Assembly (NCBI RefSeq): GCF_017573465.1
Contig: NZ_JAGEPF010000009.1
Coordinates: 124,001-188,000 of the forward strand
Source of the DNA: Actinomadura violacea
Lineage (GTDB): Bacteria > Actinomycetota > Actinomycetes > Streptosporangiales > Streptosporangiaceae
Direction of reading: 5' to 3'
DNA: 64,000 nt
The notes under the pieces are model-generated. The model was given only the letters and a program-made list of their open reading frames with translations, searched no databases and was not told the DNA's origin. Below, piece by piece: positions 8,941 through 18,900 of the stretch. The translations under genes were made by a program, and so were the position numbers. Numbering within the stretch: the stretch's first letter is position 1; each line of letters starts with the position of its first letter.

Positions 8941-9783
8941 GTGAGTCCCGAAAGCCAGGCATCCGAGGCACTTCCGTCGCGACGCCGCCGCGCTCCCCGC
9001 GGCGGCCGACATCGCGGCGACGAGTCCTTCCTGCTGCCCCCCGGATCCCCCGCGCTCATCCTGGCCGTTCCCGGCCCCGCCCGGCAGGGCGGCACCGACA
9101 TCGCCGTCGAGCTCGCCAGGCTCGTGGAGATCGAGCACACCGGCCAGCCCGCGCACGTCGGGCACCTCGACGGCGACGAGGGCAACCTCGGCGCCCTCCT
9201 CGCCGGGCTGCACCGCCCGCAGGACGAGCTCGCCGCCGTGGTCGTGCCGATGTCCACCGGCCCCGACCCCGCGCTCGACGCCGCCGTCCGCGCCGCCGTC
9301 GCGGCCGCCCCGGTGCACGCCGTCGCCGCCGAGCCGCTCGGCCCGCACCCGCTCATCGCCGAGGCGCTGCACGACCGGCTCGCCGACGCCGGCCTCGCCC
9401 GCGCCGACCGCATCCGGATGATGACGATGGTGACCGCCGCGACCGGCGTCATCGTCGCCACCCCCGGCGACGCGACCGCCGTCCGGCAGGCCGAGGTCAC
9501 CAGCGTGCTGCTGGCCTCCCGGCTCGCCGCGCCCGTCTTCACCGCCTCGCTCGCCGACGAGGCCGGCATGCGGGCCGCCGGGGAGCAGCTGCGCGCCGCC
9601 GGCGCCGCGTCCGTCGCGGTCGCGCCGCACGTCATCGGCTCCGAAGCGGAGGCCCGCCTGGTCCCCGCCGCGGCCGCCGCCGTCGGCGCCGCCCACGCCG
9701 CCCCCCTCGGCGCCCACCCGGCCCTCGCCCGCCTCGCCGCCCTCCGCTACGTCGAAGCGCTCTCGCTAGCACTCGCTGATTAG
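8941..9783 (+). CDS. CbiX/sirohydrochlorin-chelatase-like protein without the usual metal-binding histidine motif
   Basis: Protein of 280 residues with two alpha/beta repeats resembling the CbiX/SirB chelatase fold. Repeat one begins ALILAVPGPARQGG and repeat two GVIVATPGDATAVRQAEV. In active chelatases the first strand ends in an HG/AHGSR-type motif whose His binds metal; here the equivalent is AVPGPA, with no His. Catalytic chelation is therefore doubtful, and a degenerate or repurposed role is an inference. The GTG start has a GGGAG ribosome site about 13 bp upstream. The gene is divergent from the conservon and is followed by a cluster of hairpins. No sirohaem or cobalamin gene lies next to it. 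Confidence 0.6.
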   Translation: MSPESQASEALPSRRRRAPRGGRHRGDESFLLPPGSPALILAVPGPARQGGTDIAVELARLVEIEHTGQPAHVGHLDGDEGNLGALLAGLHRPQDELAAVVVPMSTGPDPALDAAVRAAVAAAPVHAVAAEPLGPHPLIAEALHDRLADAGLARADRIRMMTMVTAATGVIVATPGDATAVRQAEVTSVLLASRLAAPVFTASLADEAGMRAAGEQLRAAGAASVAVAPHVIGSEAEARLVPAAAAAVGAAHAAPLGAHPALARLAALRYVEALSLALAD

Positions 9784-9796
9784 TCCAGGCATGGCC

Positions 9797-10064
9797 GTGG
9801 CCGGGGCCCCACCCAGGACCCCGGCCACAGGCGTCTGAGCACCAGCCCGACGGCTCGAACCCCAGCCACCGGCACCGGCAGGCACGCCGCCCCCAGCCCC
9901 AACGGCTTGAAGCCCGGCCACCGGCCACGGGCAGGCACGCGGAGCGAGCCCTGCGAGCGGAGCGGGCCTGCCCGACGACGGACGAGGCGTTTCACGCGGA
10001 GCTCCAGCGGAGCGGGAAACGCCTCGCCCGTCGCAACGGGGGTTCCAGGGGGTCGCCCCCCTGG
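9797..10064. terminator. Cluster of three hairpins between convergent genes
   Basis: The 291-bp gap between the CbiX-like gene and the convergent enoyl-CoA hydratase gene holds three inverted repeats. One is a perfect 10-bp stem (9797-9806 with 9819-9828). The second is a 17-bp stem with one mismatch (9977-9993 with 10016-10032). The third is a perfect 8-bp GC stem with a 4-nt loop (10045-10052 with 10057-10064). None has a long T tract, as is common in actinobacteria. Together they probably stop transcription from both sides. Short reading frames here look like chance. Confidence 0.6.
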
Positions 10065-10074
10065 GAAAACACAG

Positions 10075-10872
10075 CTAGCGGTTTTTGAAATCTGGGGGGC
10101 GTTTCTGCATGGTCGCGGTCATGCCTTCCGCGAGGTCCTCGGTGAAGAAGGCGAGGGCCTGGACGCCGGTCTCCGCGGCGATCTGCTGGCGCAGGCCGGG
10201 GACGTCCAGCGACATGTTGAGCAGCTCCTTCGTGCGGCTCAGGCCGTACGGGGACTTGGCCAGCAGCTCGTCGGCGAGGGCCTGCGCGGCGGCCAGGTCG
10301 GCGCCCTCCGCGCAGACCTCGGTGACGAGGCCGAGGGACTCGGCGCGGGCCGCGTCGAGGCGCTGCGCCCGGTAGGCGATCTCCGCGGCCTTCGCCGGGC
10401 CGACGAGGCGCGGCAGCAGCCAGGACAGCCCGCAGTCCCCGGCCGACAGGCCGAGGTTCACGAACGGGACGACGAACCGGGTCGTCGGGTCGGCGACCCG
10501 CAGGTCGCAGGCCAGCGCCCAGGAGACGCCCATGCCCGCGACCGGGCCGTGCAGCGCCGCGATCACCGGCTGCGGGATCTCCCGCAGCCGCGCGGTGACC
10601 TCGCCGCCGCGGGCGATGCCGCGGTAGAGCCGCTGCGCGCGGCCCTCCTTGGTCTCCCGGCCCGGGTCGCCGCCCTGGATGTCCATGCCCGAGCAGAAGC
10701 CGCGGCCGTCGCCGGTGAGCACGACGACCCGGGTGTCCGGGTCGCGCGGCAGCTCGTTGAGGACGTCCAGCATCCGCTCGGTCAGCGCGCCGTCGACGGC
10801 GTTCAGCCGCTCCGGGCGGGACAGGGCGATGGTGAGCACCCCGTCCCGCCGGTCGAGCCTGATCCCGTCCAA
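10075..10872 (-). CDS. Enoyl-CoA hydratase/isomerase family protein
   Basis: Crotonase-fold enzyme of 265 residues acting on an acyl-CoA. The N-terminal signature VLTIALSRPERLNAVDGAL and the oxyanion-hole segment GRGFCSGMDIQGG near residues 55-70 are clear. The second oxyanion segment is AALHGPVAGMGVSWALACDLRVAD. The residue following that segment that would act as the general acid/base is not typical of classical hydratases, so the exact reaction (hydratase, isomerase or hydrolase) cannot be assigned. The start is TTG, four bases after the upstream SDR stop, so the two are almost certainly co-transcribed and coupled. Confidence 0.88.
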   Translation of the reverse strand: MDGIRLDRRDGVLTIALSRPERLNAVDGALTERMLDVLNELPRDPDTRVVVLTGDGRGFCSGMDIQGGDPGRETKEGRAQRLYRGIARGGEVTARLREIPQPVIAALHGPVAGMGVSWALACDLRVADPTTRFVVPFVNLGLSAGDCGLSWLLPRLVGPAKAAEIAYRAQRLDAARAESLGLVTEVCAEGADLAAAQALADELLAKSPYGLSRTKELLNMSLDVPGLRQQIAAETGVQALAFFTEDLAEGMTATMQKRPPDFKNR

Positions 10873-10876
10873 CGGC

Positions 10877-11779
10877 TCAGGAGGTCAGCTGCTGGATCAG
10901 CGGGCCCATCTGCTCCATCGGGTTCTTGAACACCGCGAGCGGCTCGGCGGCGTTGATCGCGGCCCAGTTGTCCCGGACGGCCTCGACGGAGAGGGTCTCC
11001 TTCTGCCCGTAGCCGGGGCCCTCCGCGACGAAGATCTTCGCGATGCGGCCGCCGCCGACGGTGTAGACCTCGCCGGAGTCCTCGTTGGACTCGTGCACGA
11101 GGAACGCGACGAGCGGGGTGACCTGGTCGACGCCGAGCTTGTCGGCGAAGTCGGCGGGCAGCAGGTCCTCGGTCATCCGGGTCCACGCGACCGGCGCGAT
11201 GGCGTTGGCCTTGATGTTGTACTTGGCGCCCTCGTGCGCGAGGGTCTTGGTGAACCCGACGAGGCCCATCTTCGCGGTGGCGTAGTTGGCCTGGCCGAAG
11301 TTGCCGAACAGGCCGGCGGGCGACGAGGTGTTGACGATGCGGCCGTAGGCGTTCTCGCGCAGGTGCGGCCACGCGGCGCTGGAGACCAGGAACGAGCCGC
11401 GCAGGTGCACGGCGATGACCGAGTCGAACTCCTCGACGCTCATGTTCTTGAACGACTTGTCGCGCAGGATGCCCGCGTTGTTGACGACGATGTCGAGCTT
11501 GCCGAACTCGTCCAGCGCGGTCTGCACGATCGCCTGGGCGCCCTCCGGGGTCGCCACGTTGTCGGGGTTGGCGACGGCCTCGCCGCCGTTCTTCTTGATC
11601 TCGTCCACGACCTCCTGGGCGGGGCCGGCGGAGGCGCCGACACCGGAGCGGTCGCCGCCGAGGTCGTTGACGACGACCTTCGCACCGCGCGCGGCGAGCT
11701 CCAGCGCGTGCTGGCGGCCGAGGCCGTGGCCCGCCCCGGTCACGACCGCGACACGGCCGTCGTAGCGCAGTTCCGACAT
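10877..11779 (-). CDS. Short-chain dehydrogenase, MFE-2 / hydroxyacyl-CoA dehydrogenase-like
   Basis: SDR oxidoreductase of 300 residues. It has the nucleotide motif TGAGHGLG near residue 13, NNAG at the core, a Ser in the NTSSPAG strand, and the catalytic YATAK. The extra GGDRSGVGASAGPAQEVVDEI insertion after the second strand is characteristic of the dehydrogenase part of peroxisomal multifunctional enzyme type 2 and its bacterial relatives. These oxidise 3-hydroxyacyl-CoA, including steroid side chains. The ATG chosen has GGAG seven bases upstream; an upstream in-frame ATG lacks one. Pairing with an enoyl-CoA hydratase supports a beta-oxidation role; the substrate is not known. Confidence 0.88.
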   Translation of the reverse strand: MSELRYDGRVAVVTGAGHGLGRQHALELAARGAKVVVNDLGGDRSGVGASAGPAQEVVDEIKKNGGEAVANPDNVATPEGAQAIVQTALDEFGKLDIVVNNAGILRDKSFKNMSVEEFDSVIAVHLRGSFLVSSAAWPHLRENAYGRIVNTSSPAGLFGNFGQANYATAKMGLVGFTKTLAHEGAKYNIKANAIAPVAWTRMTEDLLPADFADKLGVDQVTPLVAFLVHESNEDSGEVYTVGGGRIAKIFVAEGPGYGQKETLSVEAVRDNWAAINAAEPLAVFKNPMEQMGPLIQQLTS

Positions 11780-12029
11780 CTCTGTCTCCTCACATCGCAC
11801 CGACTACGCCCCCAGGTAATCATCCGGGGGTTACCCAGTGGTACCACTAAACCGAATCCCGCTCGGCCGCGGCCCCCTCCGTTGCCTCCCCGGCCCGCGG
11901 CGGAGGCAAGCACCGGGACGGGTGGGACTTCAGCGAAACTTGCGGCAAATGACGCAATTCCAGGGACGCACGGCGTAGTGTCCACACCCACCCCACAGGT
12001 GCCGCCTCGACTTCGGAGGTCCCGTCTCG

Positions 12030-13109
12030 ATGAGCCCTGCCGACGCGTCCAGCGCCCCCCGCCCGTACCGCGTCGTGCAGTGGGCCACCGGCACGCTCGG
12101 CCGCGCCGTGATCCGCGGCGTGCTGGACCGCCCCGGCCTCGAACTCGCCGGCGTCTGGGTGCACACCCCCGCCAAGGACGGCGCCGACGCGGGCCTGCTG
12201 GCCGGCCGCGGCCCCACCGGCGTCGCCGCCACCCGCGACCCCGCCGCCATCCTCGACCTCGACGCCGACTGCGTCGTCTACGCCCCCGGACGCGTCGGCG
12301 ACCCGCTCGCCGACCTCGACACGGTCTGCGCGCTGCTCGCCTCCGGCAAGAACGTCATCTCGATGAACGGGCTGGTCTACCCGCAGGCGCACGGCCCGTC
12401 CCTGGTGAACGAGCTGGAGCAGGCGTGCAAGCGCGGCGGCTCCTCGGTGCACGGGACCGGCTTCAACACCGGGTTCATGGCGGACGTGATGCCGCTGGCG
12501 CTGTCGCGGCTGTCGCGCCGGATCACCCACGTCTACTCCCGCGAGTGCTCCGACTTCGCCCGGCACCCGTCCTGGCGGATGGTGCACCACATGGTCGGGT
12601 TCGGCCGGGACGAGGAGGCGTTCCTGCGCTCGCTGCGGCCCGCCCGCACCGCGATGCGCACGCTGTACACCGAGAGTCTGCACCTGGTCGCCGCCGGGCT
12701 CGGCGTGGACCTCGACGAGATCGACGTCGACATGGACTACCGGCTCGCCGGCACCGACCTGGAGATCACCGCCGGCCGGATCCCGCGCGGCACCGTCGCC
12801 GCGGCCCGCTGGACGTTCAGCGGGCTGACCGGCGGACGGCCGGTGATCAGCGTCGAGGTGATCCACAAGGCGGACGCCGCGCGGATCCGCGACTGGGGCG
12901 ACCCGGGCCACTCGGTGCGGGTGCACGGCCGCCCGTCGATCACGCTCACCACCGACGACGAGTGGGTGTCGGACGAGGTGTCCGCCGCCGCGGCGCACGC
13001 GCTGAACTCGGTCCCCGTCGTGTGCGCCGCCGAGCCCGGCATCCGCACCTACCTGGACCTCCCGCCGGTCATCGGGCGGATGGAGGCGGCCCCTCCGGGC
13101 GCCCTGTAG
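12030..13109 (+). CDS. DapB-N-like NAD(P)H-dependent dehydrogenase
   Basis: Protein of 359 residues with an N-terminal Rossmann fold (YRVVQWATGTLGRAVIRGVL) of the dihydrodipicolinate-reductase N-terminal type. The large C-terminal domain resembles the 2,4-diaminopentanoate dehydrogenase-like family. Recognisable segments include YAPGRVGDP, SGKNVISMNGLVYP and GTGFNTGFMADVMPL. Members are common in mycobacteria and relatives and are often annotated only as dihydrodipicolinate reductase; a real role in lysine synthesis is unlikely because the C-terminal catalytic domain differs. It is divergent from the SDR-hydratase pair and convergent with DedA, three bases away. The substrate is unknown. Confidence 0.75.
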   Translation: MSPADASSAPRPYRVVQWATGTLGRAVIRGVLDRPGLELAGVWVHTPAKDGADAGLLAGRGPTGVAATRDPAAILDLDADCVVYAPGRVGDPLADLDTVCALLASGKNVISMNGLVYPQAHGPSLVNELEQACKRGGSSVHGTGFNTGFMADVMPLALSRLSRRITHVYSRECSDFARHPSWRMVHHMVGFGRDEEAFLRSLRPARTAMRTLYTESLHLVAAGLGVDLDEIDVDMDYRLAGTDLEITAGRIPRGTVAAARWTFSGLTGGRPVISVEVIHKADAARIRDWGDPGHSVRVHGRPSITLTTDDEWVSDEVSAAAAHALNSVPVVCAAEPGIRTYLDLPPVIGRMEAAPPGAL

Positions 13110-13112
13110 CGG

Positions 13113-13790
13113 CTACGGGAGGGTCTGCTCCACGCGGGATCCGGCCTCGCCGTCGGAGTCGGAGTCCGCCTCGGCCTCTTCGCCGGCCTCGCGGCGGTGC
13201 TTGCGGACGCTCCACACCACGATCGCGGCGACCGCGATCACCGCGATCCCGATCGCGAGGCCGCGCCCGGCCCACTGCGCGGCCCGGTCGAACGCCTCGC
13301 CGGCGAAGTACCCGCCGAGCGTGAACGTGACGACCCAGGCGAGGCCGCCGAGGAAGTTGAACAGCAGGAACTTCGGATACGGCAGCCGGGAGCTGCCCGC
13401 CAGCGCCGGCATCAGCGCCCGCAGCAGCGCGGTGAACCGGCCGATGAACACCGCGACCGCGCCGCGCCGCCGGATCAGGTCCTGGGCGCCCTCGACCTTC
13501 GACCGGTGCTTGGACACCGCGCGCAGGTCCAGCAGCCTCGGCCCGTACTTCTTGCCGATCTCGTAGCCGACCGAGTCGCCCGCGACCGCCGCGACGACCC
13601 CGATGACCAGCAGCAGCGGCAGCGACAGCGTGCCCTGGCTGGCGAGCACGCCGCCGACGACCACCGCCGTCTCGCCCGGGAACACGAACCCGACGAACAG
13701 CGCCGCCTCCGCGAACACCAGCGCGGCGATCAGGCCGTAGATCAGGCCGGGCGGCAGGCCGTCCACCAGGGTGTTGAAGGTCTCGAGCAT
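13113..13790 (-). CDS. DedA family membrane protein
   Basis: Integral membrane protein of 225 residues. The DedA/SNARE-associated signature is clear: FVFPGETAVVVGGVLAS near residue 40, GDSVGYEIGKKYG near 70, and the FIGRFTALLRALMPALAGSSRLPYPKFLLFN segment around 115-145. Several helices follow, and the charged C-terminal tail (EAEADSDSDGEAGSR) is probably cytosolic. DedA proteins are implicated in lipid carrier or phospholipid translocation and membrane homeostasis. The ATG at 13788-13790 follows a GGGGGA site and matches the usual family length; upstream in-frame sequence is not membrane-like. Confidence 0.9.
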   Translation of the reverse strand: MLETFNTLVDGLPPGLIYGLIAALVFAEAALFVGFVFPGETAVVVGGVLASQGTLSLPLLLVIGVVAAVAGDSVGYEIGKKYGPRLLDLRAVSKHRSKVEGAQDLIRRRGAVAVFIGRFTALLRALMPALAGSSRLPYPKFLLFNFLGGLAWVVTFTLGGYFAGEAFDRAAQWAGRGLAIGIAVIAVAAIVVWSVRKHRREAGEEAEADSDSDGEAGSRVEQTLP

Positions 13791-14044
13791 GGTCCCCCGC
13801 CATCTCGTCCGGTCCGGGGCCGCCACGTGCCGGCCCCGCTGCGTGCCATGCGATCGTCCGGGCCCGTTTGGCGCGGGCCACCGACGGTTATCGTATGCGC
13901 GGGGCCGGTGACCCAGGATCCCCCGGAAGGACGACTTGCCGGTGGCCGTCGGGGTCCCCCTACCGGCGGTCCGCCTCCTCCCGGGGTCTCGGCCGCCTCC
14001 CCGGAACGTCGCACCGCATCGCTGACTTTCGGAAGGAACCGGAC

Positions 14045-14965
14045 ATGACGGCACAGGAAGTCGAGCGGGGCCGGTTCGTCCGGCAGCCGAACCGGTTCAC
14101 CGCGCGGATCACCGCCGACGGCGCGGGCGGGTACCCCGCCGAGGCGGGCCGGTACCGGCTCTTCGTCTCCTACGCCTGCCCGTGGGCGCACCGCTCGCTG
14201 ATCGTCCGGAGCCTGCTCGGCCTGGAGGACGTCCTGCCCGTCGCCGTCGTCGACCCGATCCGCGACGAGCGCGGCTGGCGGTTCCCCGACCCCGACCCGG
14301 TCACCGGCGCCGCGTTCCTGTCCGAGCTGTACCTGGCGAGCGACCCGTCCTTCGAGGGCCGCTACACCGTGCCGTGCATCTGGGACACCGTCACGGAACG
14401 CCTGGTCACCAACGACTTTCCGAACATCACCACGATGCTGGAGACGGAGTTCACCGCGCTCCACGGCCCCGGCGCCCCCGACCTGTACCCGGAGGCGCTG
14501 CGCCCGGAGATCGACGAGCTGAACGACCTCGTCTACAACACGGTCAACAACGGCGTCTACAAGGCCGGCTTCGCCACCGAGCAGGAGCCCTACGACGAGG
14601 CGTTCGACGCCCTCTTCGCCACCTTCGACCGGCTCGAGGAACGGCTCGCCGACCGCCGGTACCTGTTCGGCGACCGGCTCACCGAGGCCGACGTCCGCCT
14701 CTACCCGACGCTCGCCCGGTTCGACGCGGTCTACTACTCGCACTTCAAGTGCAACCAGCGCCGCCTCGCCGACCTTCCCAACCTCTGGGCCTACGCCCGC
14801 GACCTCTATTCCCTCCCCGCGTTCGGCGGGACGACGGACTTCGACCACATCAAGCGGCACTACTACGTCACGCAGCGCAATATCAACCCGTCCGGCGTCG
14901 TCCCGAAAGGCCCGCTGATCGACTGGACGGCCCCGCACGGACGCGAAACGCTCACCGAAGGCTGA
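14045..14965 (+). CDS. Glutathionyl-hydroquinone reductase-like GST (ECM4/YqjG type)
   Basis: Protein of 306 residues of the Xi-class GST family. The N-terminal thioredoxin-like domain carries the catalytic motif Cys-Pro-Trp-Ala-His with Cys45. The conserved WRFPD segment and the thiol-binding PCIWDT / FPNITTMLETEF region follow. The C-terminal helical domain includes LYPTLARFDAVYYSHFKCNQR, a hallmark of the family. These enzymes reduce glutathionylated hydroquinones; actinomycetes mostly use mycothiol, so the thiol here may differ. GGAAGGA eight bases before the ATG fixes the start, although the frame is open further upstream. Confidence 0.88.
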   Translation: MTAQEVERGRFVRQPNRFTARITADGAGGYPAEAGRYRLFVSYACPWAHRSLIVRSLLGLEDVLPVAVVDPIRDERGWRFPDPDPVTGAAFLSELYLASDPSFEGRYTVPCIWDTVTERLVTNDFPNITTMLETEFTALHGPGAPDLYPEALRPEIDELNDLVYNTVNNGVYKAGFATEQEPYDEAFDALFATFDRLEERLADRRYLFGDRLTEADVRLYPTLARFDAVYYSHFKCNQRRLADLPNLWAYARDLYSLPAFGGTTDFDHIKRHYYVTQRNINPSGVVPKGPLIDWTAPHGRETLTEG

Positions 14966-15085
14966 CCGGCCTCCCGGACGCGCCGGAACCGAACGCCGCT
15001 CAGTTCACGTCGTACCGGTCACATACCGTCGTTATGCTGGCGGTCCTCCGGAACGATCTCGACGTGAGAGGCAGTACCTCCGACA

Positions 15086-15757
15086 ATGCGCAGCCAGTTC
15101 TTCGGAAACATGGACCAGGGGCAGCAGCTCCCCGGCCACTTCGCCCTCCAGAACTCCAAGATGCTCCGCGTCCACCTCAACGGGGACGTCCTGGCCCGGC
15201 AGGGCTCCATGGTCGCCTTCCAGGGCCAGATGGAGTTCGACTACGAGGGCGCCGGAGGCATCGGGAAGTTCATCAAGAAGGCCGTGACCGGCGAGGGCGT
15301 GCCGCTGATGCGCGTCCGCGGGCAGGGCCTGCTGTTCGCGGCGCACGACGCCGCCGACATCCACCTGTTCTACCTCGAGAACGAGGGCCTGACCGTCAAC
15401 GGCGCGAACATCCTCGCCTACGACTCGCACCTGCAGTCCGACATCCAGCGCGTCCAGGGCGCCGGCATCGCCGCGGGCGGCCTGTTCAACACCACCCTCA
15501 CCGGCACCGGTTTCGTGGCGCTCACCACGCACGGCACCCCCGTCATGCTGGACTGCGGCCGCGCCCCGACGTTCGCCGACGGCCAGTCCGCGGTGGCGTG
15601 GAGCACCAGCCTGCAGGTCGGCGTCAACCGCACCTTCAAGGCCGGCGCGCTGATCGGCCGCGGCAGCGGCGAGGCCATGCAGCTCGCCTACCAGGGCCAG
15701 GGCTTCGTCCTCATCCAGGCCAGCGAGGGCCCCACCGTCCCGCCGCACACCCACTGA
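15086..15757 (+). CDS. AIM24 family protein
   Basis: Beta-rich 223-residue protein of the AIM24 (TIGR00266-like) family, with a double-stranded beta-helix type fold. Typical segments are LNGDVLARQGSMVAFQGQMEF near residue 32, FYLENEGLTVNGANILAYD, GTGFVALTTHGTPVML and a C-terminal AYQGQGFVLIQASEGP. The bacterial function is unknown. No signal peptide or membrane helix is visible, so it is probably cytosolic or peripheral. It stands alone between the GST-like gene and kgd and is followed by two hairpins. The ATG follows a weak ribosome site (GAGAGG about 14 bases upstream), so the start is less sure than the family. Confidence 0.88.
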   Translation: MRSQFFGNMDQGQQLPGHFALQNSKMLRVHLNGDVLARQGSMVAFQGQMEFDYEGAGGIGKFIKKAVTGEGVPLMRVRGQGLLFAAHDAADIHLFYLENEGLTVNGANILAYDSHLQSDIQRVQGAGIAAGGLFNTTLTGTGFVALTTHGTPVMLDCGRAPTFADGQSAVAWSTSLQVGVNRTFKAGALIGRGSGEAMQLAYQGQGFVLIQASEGPTVPPHTH

Positions 15758-15790
15758 TCACGGGCCCTCGGGCCCCGGCGGGATCGAGCC

Positions 15791-15848
15791 TCAACCCCGG
15801 CCCGGGTTGAAGCTCAGCCGCCGTCCACCCGGGGGGCGTCCCCCCGGG
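15791..15848 (+). terminator. Two adjacent hairpins after the AIM24 gene
   Basis: A 7-bp stem (tcaaccc, 15791-15797, with gggttga, 15804-15810) is followed by a perfect 9-bp GC stem with a 3-nt loop (15828-15836 with 15840-15848). They lie between the AIM24 stop and kgd and probably end the AIM24 transcript. The remaining 128 bp to the kgd start must hold its promoter; no clear -35/-10 pair was recognised. Confidence 0.6.
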
Positions 15849-15976
15849 CAGATCGGTGTGGCGGGCGGGGAATGGGACGTAATCGGAACGCGCTGGCATG
15901 GGAAGAGGTCAAGTGCGAGTAGCCTTGATAGGTCTCTTATCTCACCTGCGAGCTGCGGAAGAGGGCGATCTCCGCC

Positions 15977-18900
15977 GTGTCGACAGAGTCGTCGCAAACT
16001 AGTGCCGACCCAAAGATCACAGATTTCGGTGCCAACGAGTGGCTGGTCGACGAGCTGTACCAGAAGTACCTCGAAGACCCCAACTCGGTTGACGAAGCCT
16101 GGTGGAACTTCTTCGCGGACTACCAGCCGGACACCCGGCCGGCGTCCGTGACCCCCGCGTCCCCCGGCGCACCCCAGACCAGCACCGGAACCGCGGCCCG
16201 GGCGGCCGCCAACGGCACCGCGGCCGCTCCGCCGACACCGCAGCCGCCGGTGTCGCCGCCGAAGGCCCCCGCCAAGCCGGCGGGCAAGGCCCCGGCGCCC
16301 GCGGACGACAAGCCGGCGCCGCCGCCGGTCCCGGCCGGCGCCGAGGAGGTCCGGCTGCGCGGCGTCGCCGCGCGGACGGCCGCCAACATGGAGGCCAGCC
16401 TCGCGGTGCCGACCGCGACCAGCGTGCGCGCCGTCGCGGCGAAGCTGCTGATCGACAACCGCATCGTCATCAACAACCACCTCAAGCGCGGCCGGGGCGG
16501 GAAGGTCTCCTTCACGCACCTGATCGGCTACGCGATCGTCAAGGCGCTCGCGGCGATGCCGGAGATGAACGCCGCGTTCACCGAGGTGGACGGCAAGCCG
16601 GTGCTGGTCCGGCCCGAGCACGTCAACTTCGGGCTGGCGATCGACCTGCAGAAGCCGGACGGCTCCCGGCAGCTGGTCGTGCCGAGCATCAAGGCCGCCG
16701 AGACGCTGGACTTCCGCCAGTTCTGGGCCGCCTACGAGGAGATCGTCCGCAAGGCGCGCGGCAACAAGCTGACCATCGAGGACTACCAGGGCACCACGAT
16801 CAGCCTGACGAACCCGGGCACGATCGGAACGGTGCATTCGGTGCCGCGGCTGATGCCCGGGCAGGGCACGATCATCGGCGTCGGCGCGATGGAGTACCCG
16901 GCCGAGTTCGCCGGGGCGTCCAGCGACACGCTGGCCCGGATGGGGATCAGCAAGGTCATGACGCTGACCTCCACCTACGACCACCGGATCATCCAGGGCG
17001 CCCAGTCCGGCGACTTCCTGCGCCGGATCAACGAGCTGCTGCTCGGCGAGGACGGCTTCTACGACGAGATCTTCGAGGCGCTGCGCATCCCGTACGAGCC
17101 GGTGCGCTGGGTCAAGGACATCTCGGCGGGCCACGAGGACGACGTCGCCAAGATCGCCCGGGTGCACGAGCTGATCCACGCCTACCGGGTCCGCGGCCAC
17201 CTGATGGCCGACACCGACCCGCTGGAGTACAAGCAGCGCCGCCACCCCGACCTCGACATCCTCAAGCACGGCCTCACCCTGTGGGACCTGGAGCGCGAGT
17301 TCGCGACCGGCGGGTTCGGCGGCAAGCCGACCATGAAGCTGCGCGACATCCTCGGCGTGCTGCGGATGGCGTACTGCCGGACGGTCGGCATCGAGTACAT
17401 GCACATCCAGGACCCGGAGGAGCGCGCCTGGATCCAGGAGCGCGTCGAGGTCCCGCACGACAAGCCGTCCCGCGAGGAGCAGCTGCACGTCCTGCGCCGG
17501 CTGAACAGCGCCGAGGCGTTCGAGACGTTCCTGCAGACCAAGTTCGTCGGGCAGAAGCGGTTCTCGCTGGAGGGCGGCGAGTCCGTCATCCCGCTGCTGG
17601 ACTCGGTGATCTCCGCGGCGGCGAAGGAGAGCCTGGACGAGGTCGTCGTCGGGATGGCGCACCGCGGCCGGCTGAACGTCCTGGCCAACATCATCGGCAA
17701 GTCCTACGGGCAGATCTTCGGCGAGTTCGAGGGCAACCTCGACCCGCGCAGCGCGCAGGGCTCCGGCGACGTGAAGTACCACCTGGGCGCGTCCGGCGAC
17801 TTCGTCGCCGACGACGGCTCGAAGATCCACACCGAGCTGGTCGCGAACCCGTCCCACCTGGAGACGGTCGACCCGGTGCTGGAGGGCGTCGTCCGCGCCA
17901 AGCAGGACCTGCTGGACGTCGGCGAGGCCGGGTTCACGGTGCTGCCGATCCTGATCCACGGCGACGCCGCGTTCGCCGGGCAGGGCGTGGTCGCCGAGAC
18001 GCTGAACCTGTCGCAGCTGCGCGGCTACCGCACCGGCGGCACCGTGCACGTGATCATCAACAACCAGGTCGGGTTCACCACCGCGCCGGAGTACTCGCGC
18101 TCCAGCGTGTACGCGACCGACGTGGCCCGGATGATCCAGGCGCCGATCTTCCACGTCAACGGGGACGACCCGGAGGCGTGCGCGCGGGTGGCGCGGCTGG
18201 CGTTCGAGTACCGGCAGACGTTCAAGAAGGACGTCGTCATCGACATGGTCTGCTACCGGCGCCGGGGCCACAACGAGGGCGAGAACCCCTCGTTCACCCA
18301 GCCGCTGATGTACGACCTGATCGACGCCAAGCGCTCGGTCCGCAAGCTGTACACCGAGGCGCTGATCGGCCGCGGCGACATCACGGTCGAGGAGGCCGAG
18401 CAGGCGCTGCGCGACTACCAGGAGCAGCTGGAGCGGGCCTTCACCGAGACCCGCGAGGCCGTGAAGAAGCCCCTGGAGCCGGGTTCGGTGGTGAAGCCGG
18501 ACGTCGAGGAGCGCATCCCGATCGACCACGGCGGCGCCGGCACGGCGATCCCGCAGGAGACCGTCAAGCGGATCATCGAGACGCAGGTCAGCCTGCCGGA
18601 GGGCTTCACGCCGCACCCGCGGCTGCAGCCGATCCTGCAGCGCCGCGCGCAGATGATCGAGGACGACGCGATCGACTGGGCGACCGGCGAGCTGCTGGCG
18701 ATGGGCTCGCTGCTGATGGACGGCCACCCGGTGCGGCTCGTCGGGCAGGACACCCGGCGCGGCACGTTCGGGCAGCGGCACGCGGTGCTGGTCGACCGCA
18801 AGAGCGGCGAGGAGTACACGCCGCTCAAGCAGTTCGGGCAGGGCGTGTCGAAGTTCTACGCGCACGACTCGCTGCTGAGCGAGTACGCGGCGATGGGCTT

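Noticed and set aside
9850..9870. ggctcgaacccc as a tRNA T-loop
   Set aside because: No acceptor stem, anticodon arm or D-arm could be built around it.
9780..9995. Short minus-strand frame in the gap after the CbiX-like gene
   Set aside because: The region is filled with inverted repeats and the frame has no domain, no ribosome site and no coding bias distinct from background.
12030..13109. Annotation as lysine-pathway dihydrodipicolinate reductase
   Set aside because: Only the N-terminal nucleotide fold is DapB-like; the C-terminal part lacks the DapB catalytic motif and the protein is about 100 residues longer.
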